Assembly (NCBI GenBank): GCA_902490405.1
Contig: CABUDS010000016.1
Span: 1-46,366 of the forward strand
Direction: 5' to 3'
Length of the DNA: 46,366 nucleotides
DNA from: an uncultured Collinsella sp.
GTDB lineage: Bacteria; Actinomycetota; Coriobacteriia; Coriobacteriales; Coriobacteriaceae
The notes under the pieces are model-generated. The model was not told the origin of the DNA. It made no database searches and was given only the letters and a program-made list of their open reading frames with translations. Shown piece by piece: positions 26,801-34,852 of the stretch. Both the position numbers and the translations under genes were made by a program. How positions within the stretch are numbered: the stretch's first letter is position 1; each line of letters begins with the position of its first letter.

Positions 26801-28870
26801 CTATCGAACCGAAGAATCGCCCGAGGCCGAAGAGGTATCGGGCTCGTCATAAATCGCGCCGAGCACGTCGCGCACGACATGCATCGCGGTATCTGAGCCA
26901 CCGCCGCCCTGCTCCAGGACAGTAGCGATGACATACTTGGGATCATCGGCCGGCGCATAGGCGCAGAACCACGCGTATTCGTCCTCGCCGCTTTTCTCGC
27001 CCGTGCCCGACTTGCCGTATACCTGCGGCGTCAGGGTGCCAAAGTGAGCCGCCAGGGACGTCGATGCCGTGTAAATCACGTCGTGCATGCCGTTGCGAAC
27101 AAGAGCCAAATCCGAATCGCTGTTGATCTTGGCCTCCAAGCGCTTCTTCTTGCCTTTGCCGTTGTACTTATAGGCATCGCCGTCGCCATCGCGCGACACG
27201 GCAGACAAAAACACGTGAGGCACGTACTGCTTACCGCCGTTGGCAAGGCCCATGTAGGCGCATGCCATCTGCAGAGGCGTCACCAAAATGTCGCCCTGGC
27301 CGATGGCAATGTTGGTCATATCGCCGGCATTCCACTTGCGGTCCTCGGCAGAGGCGTCGGTAAAGTACGACTCTTTCCACTCGGCATCGGGAATACGGCC
27401 CGCGCCCTCACTCGGCAAATCGATACCGCAGGTCTTGCCTAGGCCCCAGCGACGAAAGACCTCCTGCAGGCCCTCGGAATGTTGCTCGTCATAAAAGAAC
27501 GCCTTGCCCATATCGTAGAAGACGGGGTCGCACGAGTTGGCAATACCCGACTGCAGCGTCATGGTGCCGTGTCCAGACGTCAGCCAGCAGCGCTTGCCCC
27601 AAGCCTTGCCCAAGCCCGTCCAATAGCCCGTGCAGTTGGTTGTCTGCGTTGAAGTGTAGGTTCCAAACTCAAGACCGGCCAGTGCCGAGAGCGGCTTGAT
27701 GGTCGAGGCCGACATGTACTGTCCGCTAATGGCGCGGTTGAGCAGCGGGTGCGAACCCTTGTCATCATTGAGCTCGGTCCACACGTCATTTGAGACGCCG
27801 CCGATAAAGACGGACGGATCGAACTTGGGCTCGCTCGCCATGCCCAGGATCTCGCCGTTGTTGGGATCGAGACACACCACAGCGCCGTTGCCGGCATTGC
27901 TGTAGCCAGTGGTCTTGGCAAGCTCGATGGCGCTCGCCAGCGCCGTCTCACAGGCCTGTTGGATCTTGAGGTCGAGCGTGAGCTTAATGTCGGAGCCGGC
28001 CTTGGCGGGCACGGCGCCGGCCTGACCGGTCACATTGCCCGAGGCATCGACCTTGACGGTCTGCTCGCCACGAATACCCTGCAGCAGGTTTTCGTAGTAG
28101 CTCTCAACACCCGCCTGGCCCACGATATCGCCCGACTGGTACGTAATCCGGCCAGCAGAAGCATCATCGTCGCCAGAGGTTTTCTTATTCTGGGCCTCAA
28201 GCTGCTCGGAGGTAATGGTGCCGGTATAGCCCAAAATGTGACAGGCCGTCTCGCCGTACGGGTACTGGCGCTCGGTACGCTCGGCAATCTTGACGCCCGG
28301 GAACTCGCCGGCGTGCTCCTTGATATAGGCAACCGTGGAGCGACGGACGTCCGTCGCGATGGTATGCAGGCTCTGGGCGCCCTCGGAATTGTCCTGAATA
28401 TTGCGCAGAACCGCCACGTAGGGCATACCGAGCACGTTGGCAAGATGGCGAACCAGAACCTCATCCTCGGCAAGGTCGCGGTAGGCCACGACAGCAAGTG
28501 AGGGACGGTTCTGGACAAGTGCCACGCCATTGCGGTCGAGGATGCGGCCGCGCACAGCGGGTGTGGTAACGGTGCGCGTCTGATTACTATTAGCCTGCTT
28601 TTCATAATAGTCCGACGAGACCATCTGCATGCCCCACAGCTTGACGGCAAGCGCCGCGAACATCGCGCCCACACCCGTGGTGAGGATGGAAAAGCGGCCC
28701 TTAAAGGCGGTCGCCGCGGTATTGCCCTCGCCCTCGGTGGCGCGCGGGGCCGTTCCATGCTGCGTATCGTAGGTAAAACGGGAATCGCCGCGACGCATGA
28801 TGACCAGCGCGACCACGATGGCCACAACCAGCACGATACCGGCGATAATAACCGTCATCTGGGAAGACAT
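26801..28870 (-). CDS. mrdA: Penicillin-binding protein 2-like transpeptidase
   Basis: This class B PBP crosslinks peptidoglycan together with RodA. The 689 residues include a PBP dimerisation domain (RGRILDRNGVALVQNRPSL) and the transpeptidase domain with the active-site SxxK in SASTIKP (S389), a SxD-type second motif (NSCDPVF) and KSGTGEKSG. Unusually, two hydrophobic segments precede the catalytic part: residues 6-25 and 61-83, joined by a charged linker of about 35 residues. Most family members have one. A third of a kilobase before the C-terminus the KSG box is followed by WFCAYAPADDPKYVIATVLE, as expected. Confidence 0.94.
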   Translation of the reverse strand: MSSQMTVIIAGIVLVVAIVVALVIMRRGDSRFTYDTQHGTAPRATEGEGNTAATAFKGRFSILTTGVGAMFAALAVKLWGMQMVSSDYYEKQANSNQTRTVTTPAVRGRILDRNGVALVQNRPSLAVVAYRDLAEDEVLVRHLANVLGMPYVAVLRNIQDNSEGAQSLHTIATDVRRSTVAYIKEHAGEFPGVKIAERTERQYPYGETACHILGYTGTITSEQLEAQNKKTSGDDDASAGRITYQSGDIVGQAGVESYYENLLQGIRGEQTVKVDASGNVTGQAGAVPAKAGSDIKLTLDLKIQQACETALASAIELAKTTGYSNAGNGAVVCLDPNNGEILGMASEPKFDPSVFIGGVSNDVWTELNDDKGSHPLLNRAISGQYMSASTIKPLSALAGLEFGTYTSTQTTNCTGYWTGLGKAWGKRCWLTSGHGTMTLQSGIANSCDPVFYDMGKAFFYDEQHSEGLQEVFRRWGLGKTCGIDLPSEGAGRIPDAEWKESYFTDASAEDRKWNAGDMTNIAIGQGDILVTPLQMACAYMGLANGGKQYVPHVFLSAVSRDGDGDAYKYNGKGKKKRLEAKINSDSDLALVRNGMHDVIYTASTSLAAHFGTLTPQVYGKSGTGEKSGEDEYAWFCAYAPADDPKYVIATVLEQGGGGSDTAMHVVRDVLGAIYDEPDTSSASGDSSVR

Positions 28871-28883
28871 CTACGGGCCTCCC

Positions 28884-29456
28884 CTATTTGAGCTTACGGG
28901 TCTTGGGCTTAAAGCGCATGCCCGTCTGGCGTCCGCCACGTGCGGAGAATCCATAACCGGACTGCGGCACGACGCCGGACATCAAAAACGGAATGGCAAC
29001 CAGACCCGTCAGGATCGAAGACGGCAGCGCATGGCCGAAGATCGCCACGACAAAGCTCGTCTCCATACCCATAAACAGCAAGATGATGCTGTAGATCACA
29101 TTAATGACGAGCGCAAAGGCGCCCACCGTGATGCCGCGCGCACTCGGGGTACCGCTCGTTTGACCGGCAGCGCTGTGCACCAGGGCAAAAGAACCCACGG
29201 TCAGCAGGAGCGACATAACTCCCACCGGCACGGCAGCGGACAGGTCATAAAACAAGCCGCTGCAAAAACCGCACACGACGGCACGGGTCGGGTCGCCCGA
29301 GAACACGCTTAGGCACACCAGGATAATCATGAAGTTGACGCGACCGCCCGCAATGGAGATCTGCGGTGCCAGGCCTGCCTGCAGCAGCACGCACACGATG
29401 GCGGCGATTACAAACGTGCGGGAGCTCATCCCCTGCTCGTGTAGATCCATGGACAT
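28884..29456 (-). CDS. mreD: Rod shape-determining membrane protein MreD
   Basis: MreD is a small polytopic membrane protein of the elongasome. The 190 residues have about five or six hydrophobic segments and the family-like stretch GDPTRAVVCGFCSGLFYDL. It ends in a basic tail (GGRQTGMRFKPKTRKLK), likely cytoplasmic. MreD is weakly conserved, so the call rests mainly on position between mreC (five bases) and the PBP2 gene, as in other rods. Confidence 0.88.
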   Translation of the reverse strand: MSMDLHEQGMSSRTFVIAAIVCVLLQAGLAPQISIAGGRVNFMIILVCLSVFSGDPTRAVVCGFCSGLFYDLSAAVPVGVMSLLLTVGSFALVHSAAGQTSGTPSARGITVGAFALVINVIYSIILLFMGMETSFVVAIFGHALPSSILTGLVAIPFLMSGVVPQSGYGFSARGGRQTGMRFKPKTRKLK

Positions 29457-29461
29457 GCCCC

Positions 29462-30460
29462 CTATTCGCTCGAGCCGGAATCGGTCGTCTCGGACGTGTC
29501 GGAACCGTCATCCGGGCTCTCGTCCTTCGTCTTGGTCGCAGCATCGCGCGACGTTCCCTGCGGCGTGCTGTTGGCCGTGTTCACATCCTCATCCGAGGCC
29601 GACTGTTCGTCGGTCAGCGAGGTAATGACCAGCACTTCCTCGTTATTCTCGGCCGTCGTCTGGGCGCGCACCACAATGGTGTAGTACACGTCGTTAGCCG
29701 ATTTCTCAACCGACGAGACGGTGCCGAGCGGTAGACCCTTGGGGAACACACCGCCAATACCCGAGGTCACGATGATGTCGCCAACCTTAACGTCGGAATC
29801 GACGCTCACATACTCAAGACGCAGCGTACCGTCAGCCTGACCCTGCAGCATGCCCTGGGCGCGCGTGTCCTGCACCATGGCGGACACGCCCGAGCTCTCA
29901 TCGCCAATCAGACGCACGGTGGACGTCTTGGCCGAGACCTCGATAATCTGGCCTATGACACCGGCAGAACTCGTCACAGGCATGTTGATGGTAAGCCCGT
30001 CGGCAGAACCCTTGTCGATGGTGACGGTCGAGGTCCAGGCATCGCCCGAAGCGCCGACGATACGAGCTGCGGTTGATTTGAGGTTGTAGGTCGACTGGAG
30101 GCCGACCAGCCCCTCCAGACGCTCGGCGGTCTTTTGAGCCTCGGAGAGCTCGGCAACCTTAGAGGTCAGTTCCTCGTTTTGCTTCTTAAGCTCGTCAAGC
30201 GTGTCCTGCGACGCCGTAAGGTTAGAGAACACATTGCCGATCGCATTGAAGGGAGCCGCCACAGCCGAGCCCACAAAGCGCACCGGCGAGGTAATCGTCG
30301 TCACGCCCGAGCGCACGGCATGAATCGGCCCGGCCTCGCCCTCACGGATATAAAACGTGAGCAGCAACACCGAAATCAGGCTGAAAACAATCAACGGGCG
30401 CATACCCGTTGATTGTCGCTTGGTATTCAGATTTGTAGAGAAACCCGAAGATCGTGCCAA
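29462..30460 (-). CDS. mreC: Rod shape-determining protein MreC
   Basis: MreC links MreB to the periplasmic synthesis enzymes and activates PBP2-RodA. The 332 residues show one N-terminal membrane helix (about 22-40), a coiled coil (about 85-125, LDELKKQNEELTSKVAELSEAQ), and the beta-domain with VGDIIVTSGIGGVFPKGLPLG. A Ser/Asp/Thr-rich tail of about 50 residues follows. The start is TTG at 30460, with GGTGG about seven bases upstream. Confidence 0.95.
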   Translation of the reverse strand: MARSSGFSTNLNTKRQSTGMRPLIVFSLISVLLLTFYIREGEAGPIHAVRSGVTTITSPVRFVGSAVAAPFNAIGNVFSNLTASQDTLDELKKQNEELTSKVAELSEAQKTAERLEGLVGLQSTYNLKSTAARIVGASGDAWTSTVTIDKGSADGLTINMPVTSSAGVIGQIIEVSAKTSTVRLIGDESSGVSAMVQDTRAQGMLQGQADGTLRLEYVSVDSDVKVGDIIVTSGIGGVFPKGLPLGTVSSVEKSANDVYYTIVVRAQTTAENNEEVLVITSLTDEQSASDEDVNTANSTPQGTSRDAATKTKDESPDDGSDTSETTDSGSSE

Positions 30461-30481
30461 ATGGAATCCACCTTTTGGAAA

Positions 30482-31525
30482 TTAAGCATTGGTCTGGACG
30501 AAGCCGCCATCAAACGCATTGGCCTCGAGCACGCGGGCACAGCCGTTAACAACGTTATCGAGCGCCGTGGGGCTGACGTTGACCGAAACGCCGGTCTCAT
30601 CGCGCAGGCGCACGTCGAGACCGCGCAGAAGCGCGCCGCCTCCAGTCAGCAAAATGCCATAGTACATAAGGTCCGAGGCAAGATCGGGAGGCGTAGCGTC
30701 GAGCGCGTCCTTGACGGCCTTGGCCATCTCGTCGAGCGGCTTGTTGAGTGCGCGACGAATCTCCTCGCTCTCGATGCGCACGGTCTTGGGCAGACCGGTG
30801 ATCACGTCGCGGCCGTTGACCTCGACGTCGAGCTCGTCCTTGAGCGGCACGGCGGAGCCGACCTTAATCTTGATGTCCTCTGCCGTACGCTCGCCGATGG
30901 CAAGGTTGTAGGCATCGCGAACGTGCGTGAGGATAGCCTGGTCGAACTCATCGCCGGCAATACGGATGGACTGCGAGACGACGATACCGCCCATAGCGAT
31001 AACGGCAACCTCGGTGGTACCGCCACCGATGTCGATGACCATGGAGCCGGTGGGCTCCTCGACGGGCAGGTCGGCGCCGATAGCGGCAGCCATGGGCTCT
31101 TCGATCAGATAGGCCTGGCGGGCACCGGCCTGGATCGTGGCCTCAAAGACAGCGCGCTTCTCGACCGACGTGACGCCGGAGGGAACGCAGACGACAACAC
31201 GCGGACGCGGAGTCCACGGATAGCGCTTCTCGGACGCCTTGTCGATAAAGTAGCGAAGCATGGCCTCGGTAACATCGAAGTCGGCGATGACGCCGTCCTT
31301 CAGGGGACGAACGGCCACGATGTTGCCGGGCGTACGGCCGAGCATGCGCTTTGCCTCGATACCGACCGCCAGGATGCGCTCGTCGTTCTTGTCGATGGCG
31401 ACTACAGAGGGCTCGCGAATGACGATACCCTTCCCGCGCACGGAGACAAGCGTATTTGCGGTGCCGAGGTCGATGGCAAGATCGCCCGCATAGCTACCGA
31501 AGAACATATCCATCAAAGAAAACAA
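30482..31525 (-). CDS. mreB: MreB, actin-like cell shape protein
   Basis: MreB forms filaments under the membrane that steer elongation. The 347 residues contain the actin-family phosphate-1 motif DLAIDLGTANTLV, GRTPGNIVAVRPLKDGVIADF, phosphate-2 MVIDIGGGTTEVAVI and the adenosine motif LTGGGALLRGLD. I favour the TTG start at 31525 because AGGAG lies five bases upstream; an in-frame ATG at 31513 is the alternative. MreB in a Coriobacteriia member matches rod growth. Confidence 0.97.
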   Translation of the reverse strand: MFSLMDMFFGSYAGDLAIDLGTANTLVSVRGKGIVIREPSVVAIDKNDERILAVGIEAKRMLGRTPGNIVAVRPLKDGVIADFDVTEAMLRYFIDKASEKRYPWTPRPRVVVCVPSGVTSVEKRAVFEATIQAGARQAYLIEEPMAAAIGADLPVEEPTGSMVIDIGGGTTEVAVIAMGGIVVSQSIRIAGDEFDQAILTHVRDAYNLAIGERTAEDIKIKVGSAVPLKDELDVEVNGRDVITGLPKTVRIESEEIRRALNKPLDEMAKAVKDALDATPPDLASDLMYYGILLTGGGALLRGLDVRLRDETGVSVNVSPTALDNVVNGCARVLEANAFDGGFVQTNA

Positions 31526-31585
31526 CGCAACTCCTGATGTGTTGGATGATTGCTGGAAAACTACTAGCTCATCATACTAGCGCAA

Positions 31586-31618
31586 GCCCGACACCTCACT
31601 TGCGGTGAAGCGCCGGGC
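31586..31618 (-). terminator. Hairpin after the TPR gene
   Basis: On the minus strand 14 consecutive pairs can form (31605-31618 with 31586-31599), several of them G-U, with a short loop. No T-run follows, so it may be a weak terminator or an RNA structure in front of mreB. Confidence 0.45.
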
Positions 31619-31640
31619 AAAGCTAAATCCCATAAGGTCA

Positions 31641-32945
31641 CTACTGGTTGTCAGCAGCCGAGAAATCCATATCGAGCGAAGAAACGGCCCAGCCGATATG
31701 GTTATCGGAGCGCACGAATTTGACGGTGTACTCCTGCTCGCCGCCCTTGGACAGCGATGCCTTCACCTTGGCGGTCGTCTCGGTCATGGACTGATCCATG
31801 CCCTCGACGGACACGGTGGCACCCTGCGGAATCGAGGAGATGATCATCGACTTAGCGTCCTCGGACAGGCTCGAGGCCAGGCAAGACTCGGCCTTTGCGG
31901 TGTCACCGTCGCCGGCAGCCTGGAACAGATCGGCAACGACAGACTCCTGAGACGGGAAGCCAAAGCCGCGCGTGTAGGCAAAGCCCAGACCGCCCGCGGC
32001 GATCAAAATGAGCAGAAGCAGCACGATGAAGACTTTGAGGCCCGTGTGGCGATGGCGACGACGGACCTTGGCCTGCTTGCGATCCTGACGGTCCTGCTGG
32101 ACCATCTCGGACTCGGACAGCGTAAAGAAGCCGGTGTCCGAGGGATCAGGCATAAACTGACCGGTCGCGCCCGTAGGATCGAGCGGATCGACGGCAGGAG
32201 CGTCCATCGCGGGCGCCGGAGCCGTGGCCATAGCCGTCTGGGCAGACAGCGCGGCAAGCGAATCCTGCACGCGGGCAAGCTCATCGGCCTGCTCTGAGGT
32301 GAGCTGGTAGATGCCATCGGCAGTAGCGGCATTAAAGGCGTCGAGTGCGTCGGAGGGACGGCCGGCGGCAGAAAGCGCCTGACCCATGCCGGCGTTGAGC
32401 GCACGCGTGTCGTCGCGGGGGCCGGCGAAGTCGATAGCCGTGCGGTAGGTCTCCACGGCATCCGCCGGACGGCCGAGCTTAATGAAGCAACGACCGAGCT
32501 CGCCGAGTGCGGCGGCAGGAGCCGGATTGGCGCCGTCGATGGCAGCCTGACGGAAGGCGGTTCCCGCGTTGGCATAGTCGCCCGACTGGAACAGCGCATT
32601 GCCCAGGCCCAGATAGGCCTTGAACGGCGTGGCATAGGAAGCATCCTGCGTAGCGGCAGAGAAAGCCTGAGCGGCCGTCGTGTAGTCGCCCACGGCGGCG
32701 AGCGCCTTGCCGCGGTTGGTGAGCAGCGCGCCGCGCTTGCCGTAGGTACCGTCGTTGAGGGCGGCGGCATAGGCCTCGGCGGCCTCGGCATACATGCCCA
32801 GGTGCATCAAGGCGTTGCCACGAAGGTGATCGGCCTCGCCTATAATCTCATCGGGAGTCTTTGCCGCCCCAAGCATCTGGGCTGCAGCGGAAAAATCACC
32901 CGCGCGGTAAGCGGCGCGGCCCTGTTGGATCAGCTGGCTATTCAA
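31641..32945 (-). CDS. Membrane-anchored tetratricopeptide repeat protein
   Basis: Residues 1 to about 200 form TPR-type helical repeats (GRAAYRAGDFSAAAQML; GKALAAVGDYTTAAQAFS; GNALFQSGDYANAGTAF; GRCFIKLGRPADAVETY). A charged linker with KQAKVRRRHRHTG precedes one membrane segment (about 302-325), and a 105-residue outer domain follows (SVEGMDQSMTETTAKVKASLSKGG), with the look of a small NTF2-like or lipoprotein-type domain. The function is unknown; TPRs suggest protein binding in the cytoplasm. The start is TTG at 32945 after AAGGGGA. It is co-directional with, and 11 bases after, the cyclophilin gene. Confidence 0.85.
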   Translation of the reverse strand: MNSQLIQQGRAAYRAGDFSAAAQMLGAAKTPDEIIGEADHLRGNALMHLGMYAEAAEAYAAALNDGTYGKRGALLTNRGKALAAVGDYTTAAQAFSAATQDASYATPFKAYLGLGNALFQSGDYANAGTAFRQAAIDGANPAPAAALGELGRCFIKLGRPADAVETYRTAIDFAGPRDDTRALNAGMGQALSAAGRPSDALDAFNAATADGIYQLTSEQADELARVQDSLAALSAQTAMATAPAPAMDAPAVDPLDPTGATGQFMPDPSDTGFFTLSESEMVQQDRQDRKQAKVRRRHRHTGLKVFIVLLLLILIAAGGLGFAYTRGFGFPSQESVVADLFQAAGDGDTAKAESCLASSLSEDAKSMIISSIPQGATVSVEGMDQSMTETTAKVKASLSKGGEQEYTVKFVRSDNHIGWAVSSLDMDFSAADNQ

Positions 32946-32956
32946 GGAAGTCCCCT

Positions 32957-33499
32957 TTACTCGTGAACGATCTCGACATGAAAGATCTCGTCGCCGGCAC
33001 GCAGCTGCGAAATCACATCGAGACCCTCGACCGTGGTACCAAAGACGGTGTAACCGGAATCGAGATTATGCTGGGCACCCAGGCAGAAGTAGAACTGCGA
33101 ACCCGCGGAATCGGGGTCCATGGAGCGTGCCATGGCAAGGGCGCCATCGACATGGCTGTTGCGCGGATTGGTGGCAAACTCGCCCTTGATGCAGTAGCCG
33201 GGGCCACCGGTACCGGGCATGCCGTCGGGGCCCTCAAGACCGGCAGCGACGTCGGCGCCGGACATGTCGCGGGTATTGGGGTCCCCGCCCTGGATAACAA
33301 AACCGGGCACATAGCGATGGAACTTAAGGCCATCATAGAAGCCCATCGTGGAAAGCTCGCAGAAGTTCGCGACATGAATGGGAGCGCCCTCGCCGTCAAA
33401 CTTGACCTTGATGGTACCCTTCGACGTCTCGATTACGGCACACTCGTCGCCGACAAGTTGATACTCGGGCGTGTAGAGCTCTTTCTTAAAACCAAACAT
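32957..33499 (-). CDS. Cyclophilin-type peptidyl-prolyl cis-trans isomerase
   Basis: The 180-residue protein contains the cyclophilin active-site blocks FHRYVPGFVIQGGDP and SAGSQFYFCLG, and VFGTTVEGLDVI. It has no signal peptide, so it is likely cytoplasmic. It catalyses proline isomerisation in protein folding. A clear promoter lies upstream, and the TPR gene follows in the same unit. Confidence 0.95.
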   Translation of the reverse strand: MFGFKKELYTPEYQLVGDECAVIETSKGTIKVKFDGEGAPIHVANFCELSTMGFYDGLKFHRYVPGFVIQGGDPNTRDMSGADVAAGLEGPDGMPGTGGPGYCIKGEFATNPRNSHVDGALAMARSMDPDSAGSQFYFCLGAQHNLDSGYTVFGTTVEGLDVISQLRAGDEIFHVEIVHE

Positions 33500-33538
33500 G
33501 TGGTTCCTTCCTCGTGCGTTTAAAGCATATTTGTACGA

Positions 33539-33568
33539 ATTGTAGCAATAAGCACGGGCTTACATCAA
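33539..33568 (-). promoter_or_regulatory. Promoter of the cyclophilin-TPR unit
   Basis: On the minus strand -35 TTGATG (33563-33568) and -10 TACAAT (33539-33544) are 18 bases apart. The leader before the ATG is about 35 bases, with GAGGAAGGAA as the ribosome-binding region. Confidence 0.75.
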
Positions 33569-33606
33569 TTGCGCACGTAGGTTATGCCGACTATGGCGAA
33601 CTAATT

Positions 33607-34749
33607 TTAGGAACGCTGCTGCGGCTTCCAGGAAACCACATTGGCATCGTACTGGTTCAGCGCGCTGTTGCCGCCCTGCGCGATGGGCGCCAGGATCTCG
33701 CTTTGGTGGGAACTCATCGACTCGCCATCGGGAATGGCCAGCGAGATATCCCAGCTCTGGCAGATCACGTCGACGCGCTCATACATCCACTCAGCAAGCT
33801 GCTTTAAGTGGGCGATGTCATCCGCATAGACCGTATCGTCCTGTACTTTCAGGTTGTTGAGCTCATCTTGCGTCTTTTTGATCTGGTCGCGCAGGGCGTA
33901 GGCACTCTGCGACAGCTCCTGACGGGTGGACAGCGGCGTTCGGAGATAGCCGTTGTTAAAGGAATCGATGACCTCGCCGATCTGGTCCTCGTCAGCGTAG
34001 GACACGATGGTCTGATACAGACCGTCGAGCCTGGTATAGAGCTGATCATCGGTGAGCACGGTTTCTTCCTGAACCACCTCGGCAGAATCGCCCTGCTTGG
34101 TATCGTCCTCAGTCGCCTCGCCCTTTTGACGCGTGGGGAAGGTGGTTTGTGCAGCTTGGCCAAACTGGTCGTAGAAGCCAGGCATAACACCCATGGGATC
34201 GGTCGTCACGAACCAATAGGCACCACCGCACACGACGGCAAGGACCGCGATGATAATGAGCGGCTTGGGAATATGACGCTTATGCTTGTGATAGGCGTCC
34301 TCGTCGGGGTGCACCTTGCGCTTGGGTTTTTGAGCATCGTCATGCAGGGAAACGGGCGTGGGAATATCGACCTTGGGGATACCGAAATCCTTATCGAAAG
34401 CTGGCAGCACGCAGGTCTCATTGGGGTCGGCGGCGTCCGAAAGCACCGCAGCGGCAGAGGCCGGCGCATGCGGCACCTCGGTATCGATCTGCTCTTGCGT
34501 TAGGCGCGGAAAGCCCGCCGTGCGGCCCGCTGCCAGGTCGGACGCGGCCGCGTCCTCGGAGAGGATACCCGGAGCGGGGCGTCCGCATTTGGGGCACGTA
34601 CGATCATGCGGAGAAAGACGGGCACCGCAGCCCTCACAGAATACGAACTCGGTGTGCTCGGGACCATCGCCCGGACCCACATAGGCGTTGCAGTAGGGGC
34701 AGAACGAGGCGCCGTCCTCGATAGTCTTAAGGCAATGCGGGCAGATCAC
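33607..34749 (-). CDS. Zinc-ribbon membrane protein of unknown function
   Basis: The protein starts MICPHCLKTIEDGASFCPYC, then FCEGCGARLSPHDRTCPKCG: two CxxC-x(n)-CxxC zinc ribbons within the first 60 residues. A Pro/Asp-rich linker leads to a basic stretch and one membrane segment (about 160-182), followed by an outer domain of about 195 residues that is largely helical (QTELNNL-like heptads near KKTQDELNNLKVQ). The start is GTG at 34749, with GAGG five bases upstream; a TTG at 34770 is less likely. Such proteins are common in Coriobacteriia and Firmicutes; no function can be assigned. Confidence 0.83.
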   Translation of the reverse strand: MICPHCLKTIEDGASFCPYCNAYVGPGDGPEHTEFVFCEGCGARLSPHDRTCPKCGRPAPGILSEDAAASDLAAGRTAGFPRLTQEQIDTEVPHAPASAAAVLSDAADPNETCVLPAFDKDFGIPKVDIPTPVSLHDDAQKPKRKVHPDEDAYHKHKRHIPKPLIIIAVLAVVCGGAYWFVTTDPMGVMPGFYDQFGQAAQTTFPTRQKGEATEDDTKQGDSAEVVQEETVLTDDQLYTRLDGLYQTIVSYADEDQIGEVIDSFNNGYLRTPLSTRQELSQSAYALRDQIKKTQDELNNLKVQDDTVYADDIAHLKQLAEWMYERVDVICQSWDISLAIPDGESMSSHQSEILAPIAQGGNSALNQYDANVVSWKPQQRS

Positions 34750-34852
34750 GGCATCCTCTTTTCGAAGCAATTCAAATAATCGAGGTTAGAGCATAACATC
34801 GCCACGGCCCCACAGGAGCAAGGCACCAATTCAACATCGCCAGGGCGCGTAG

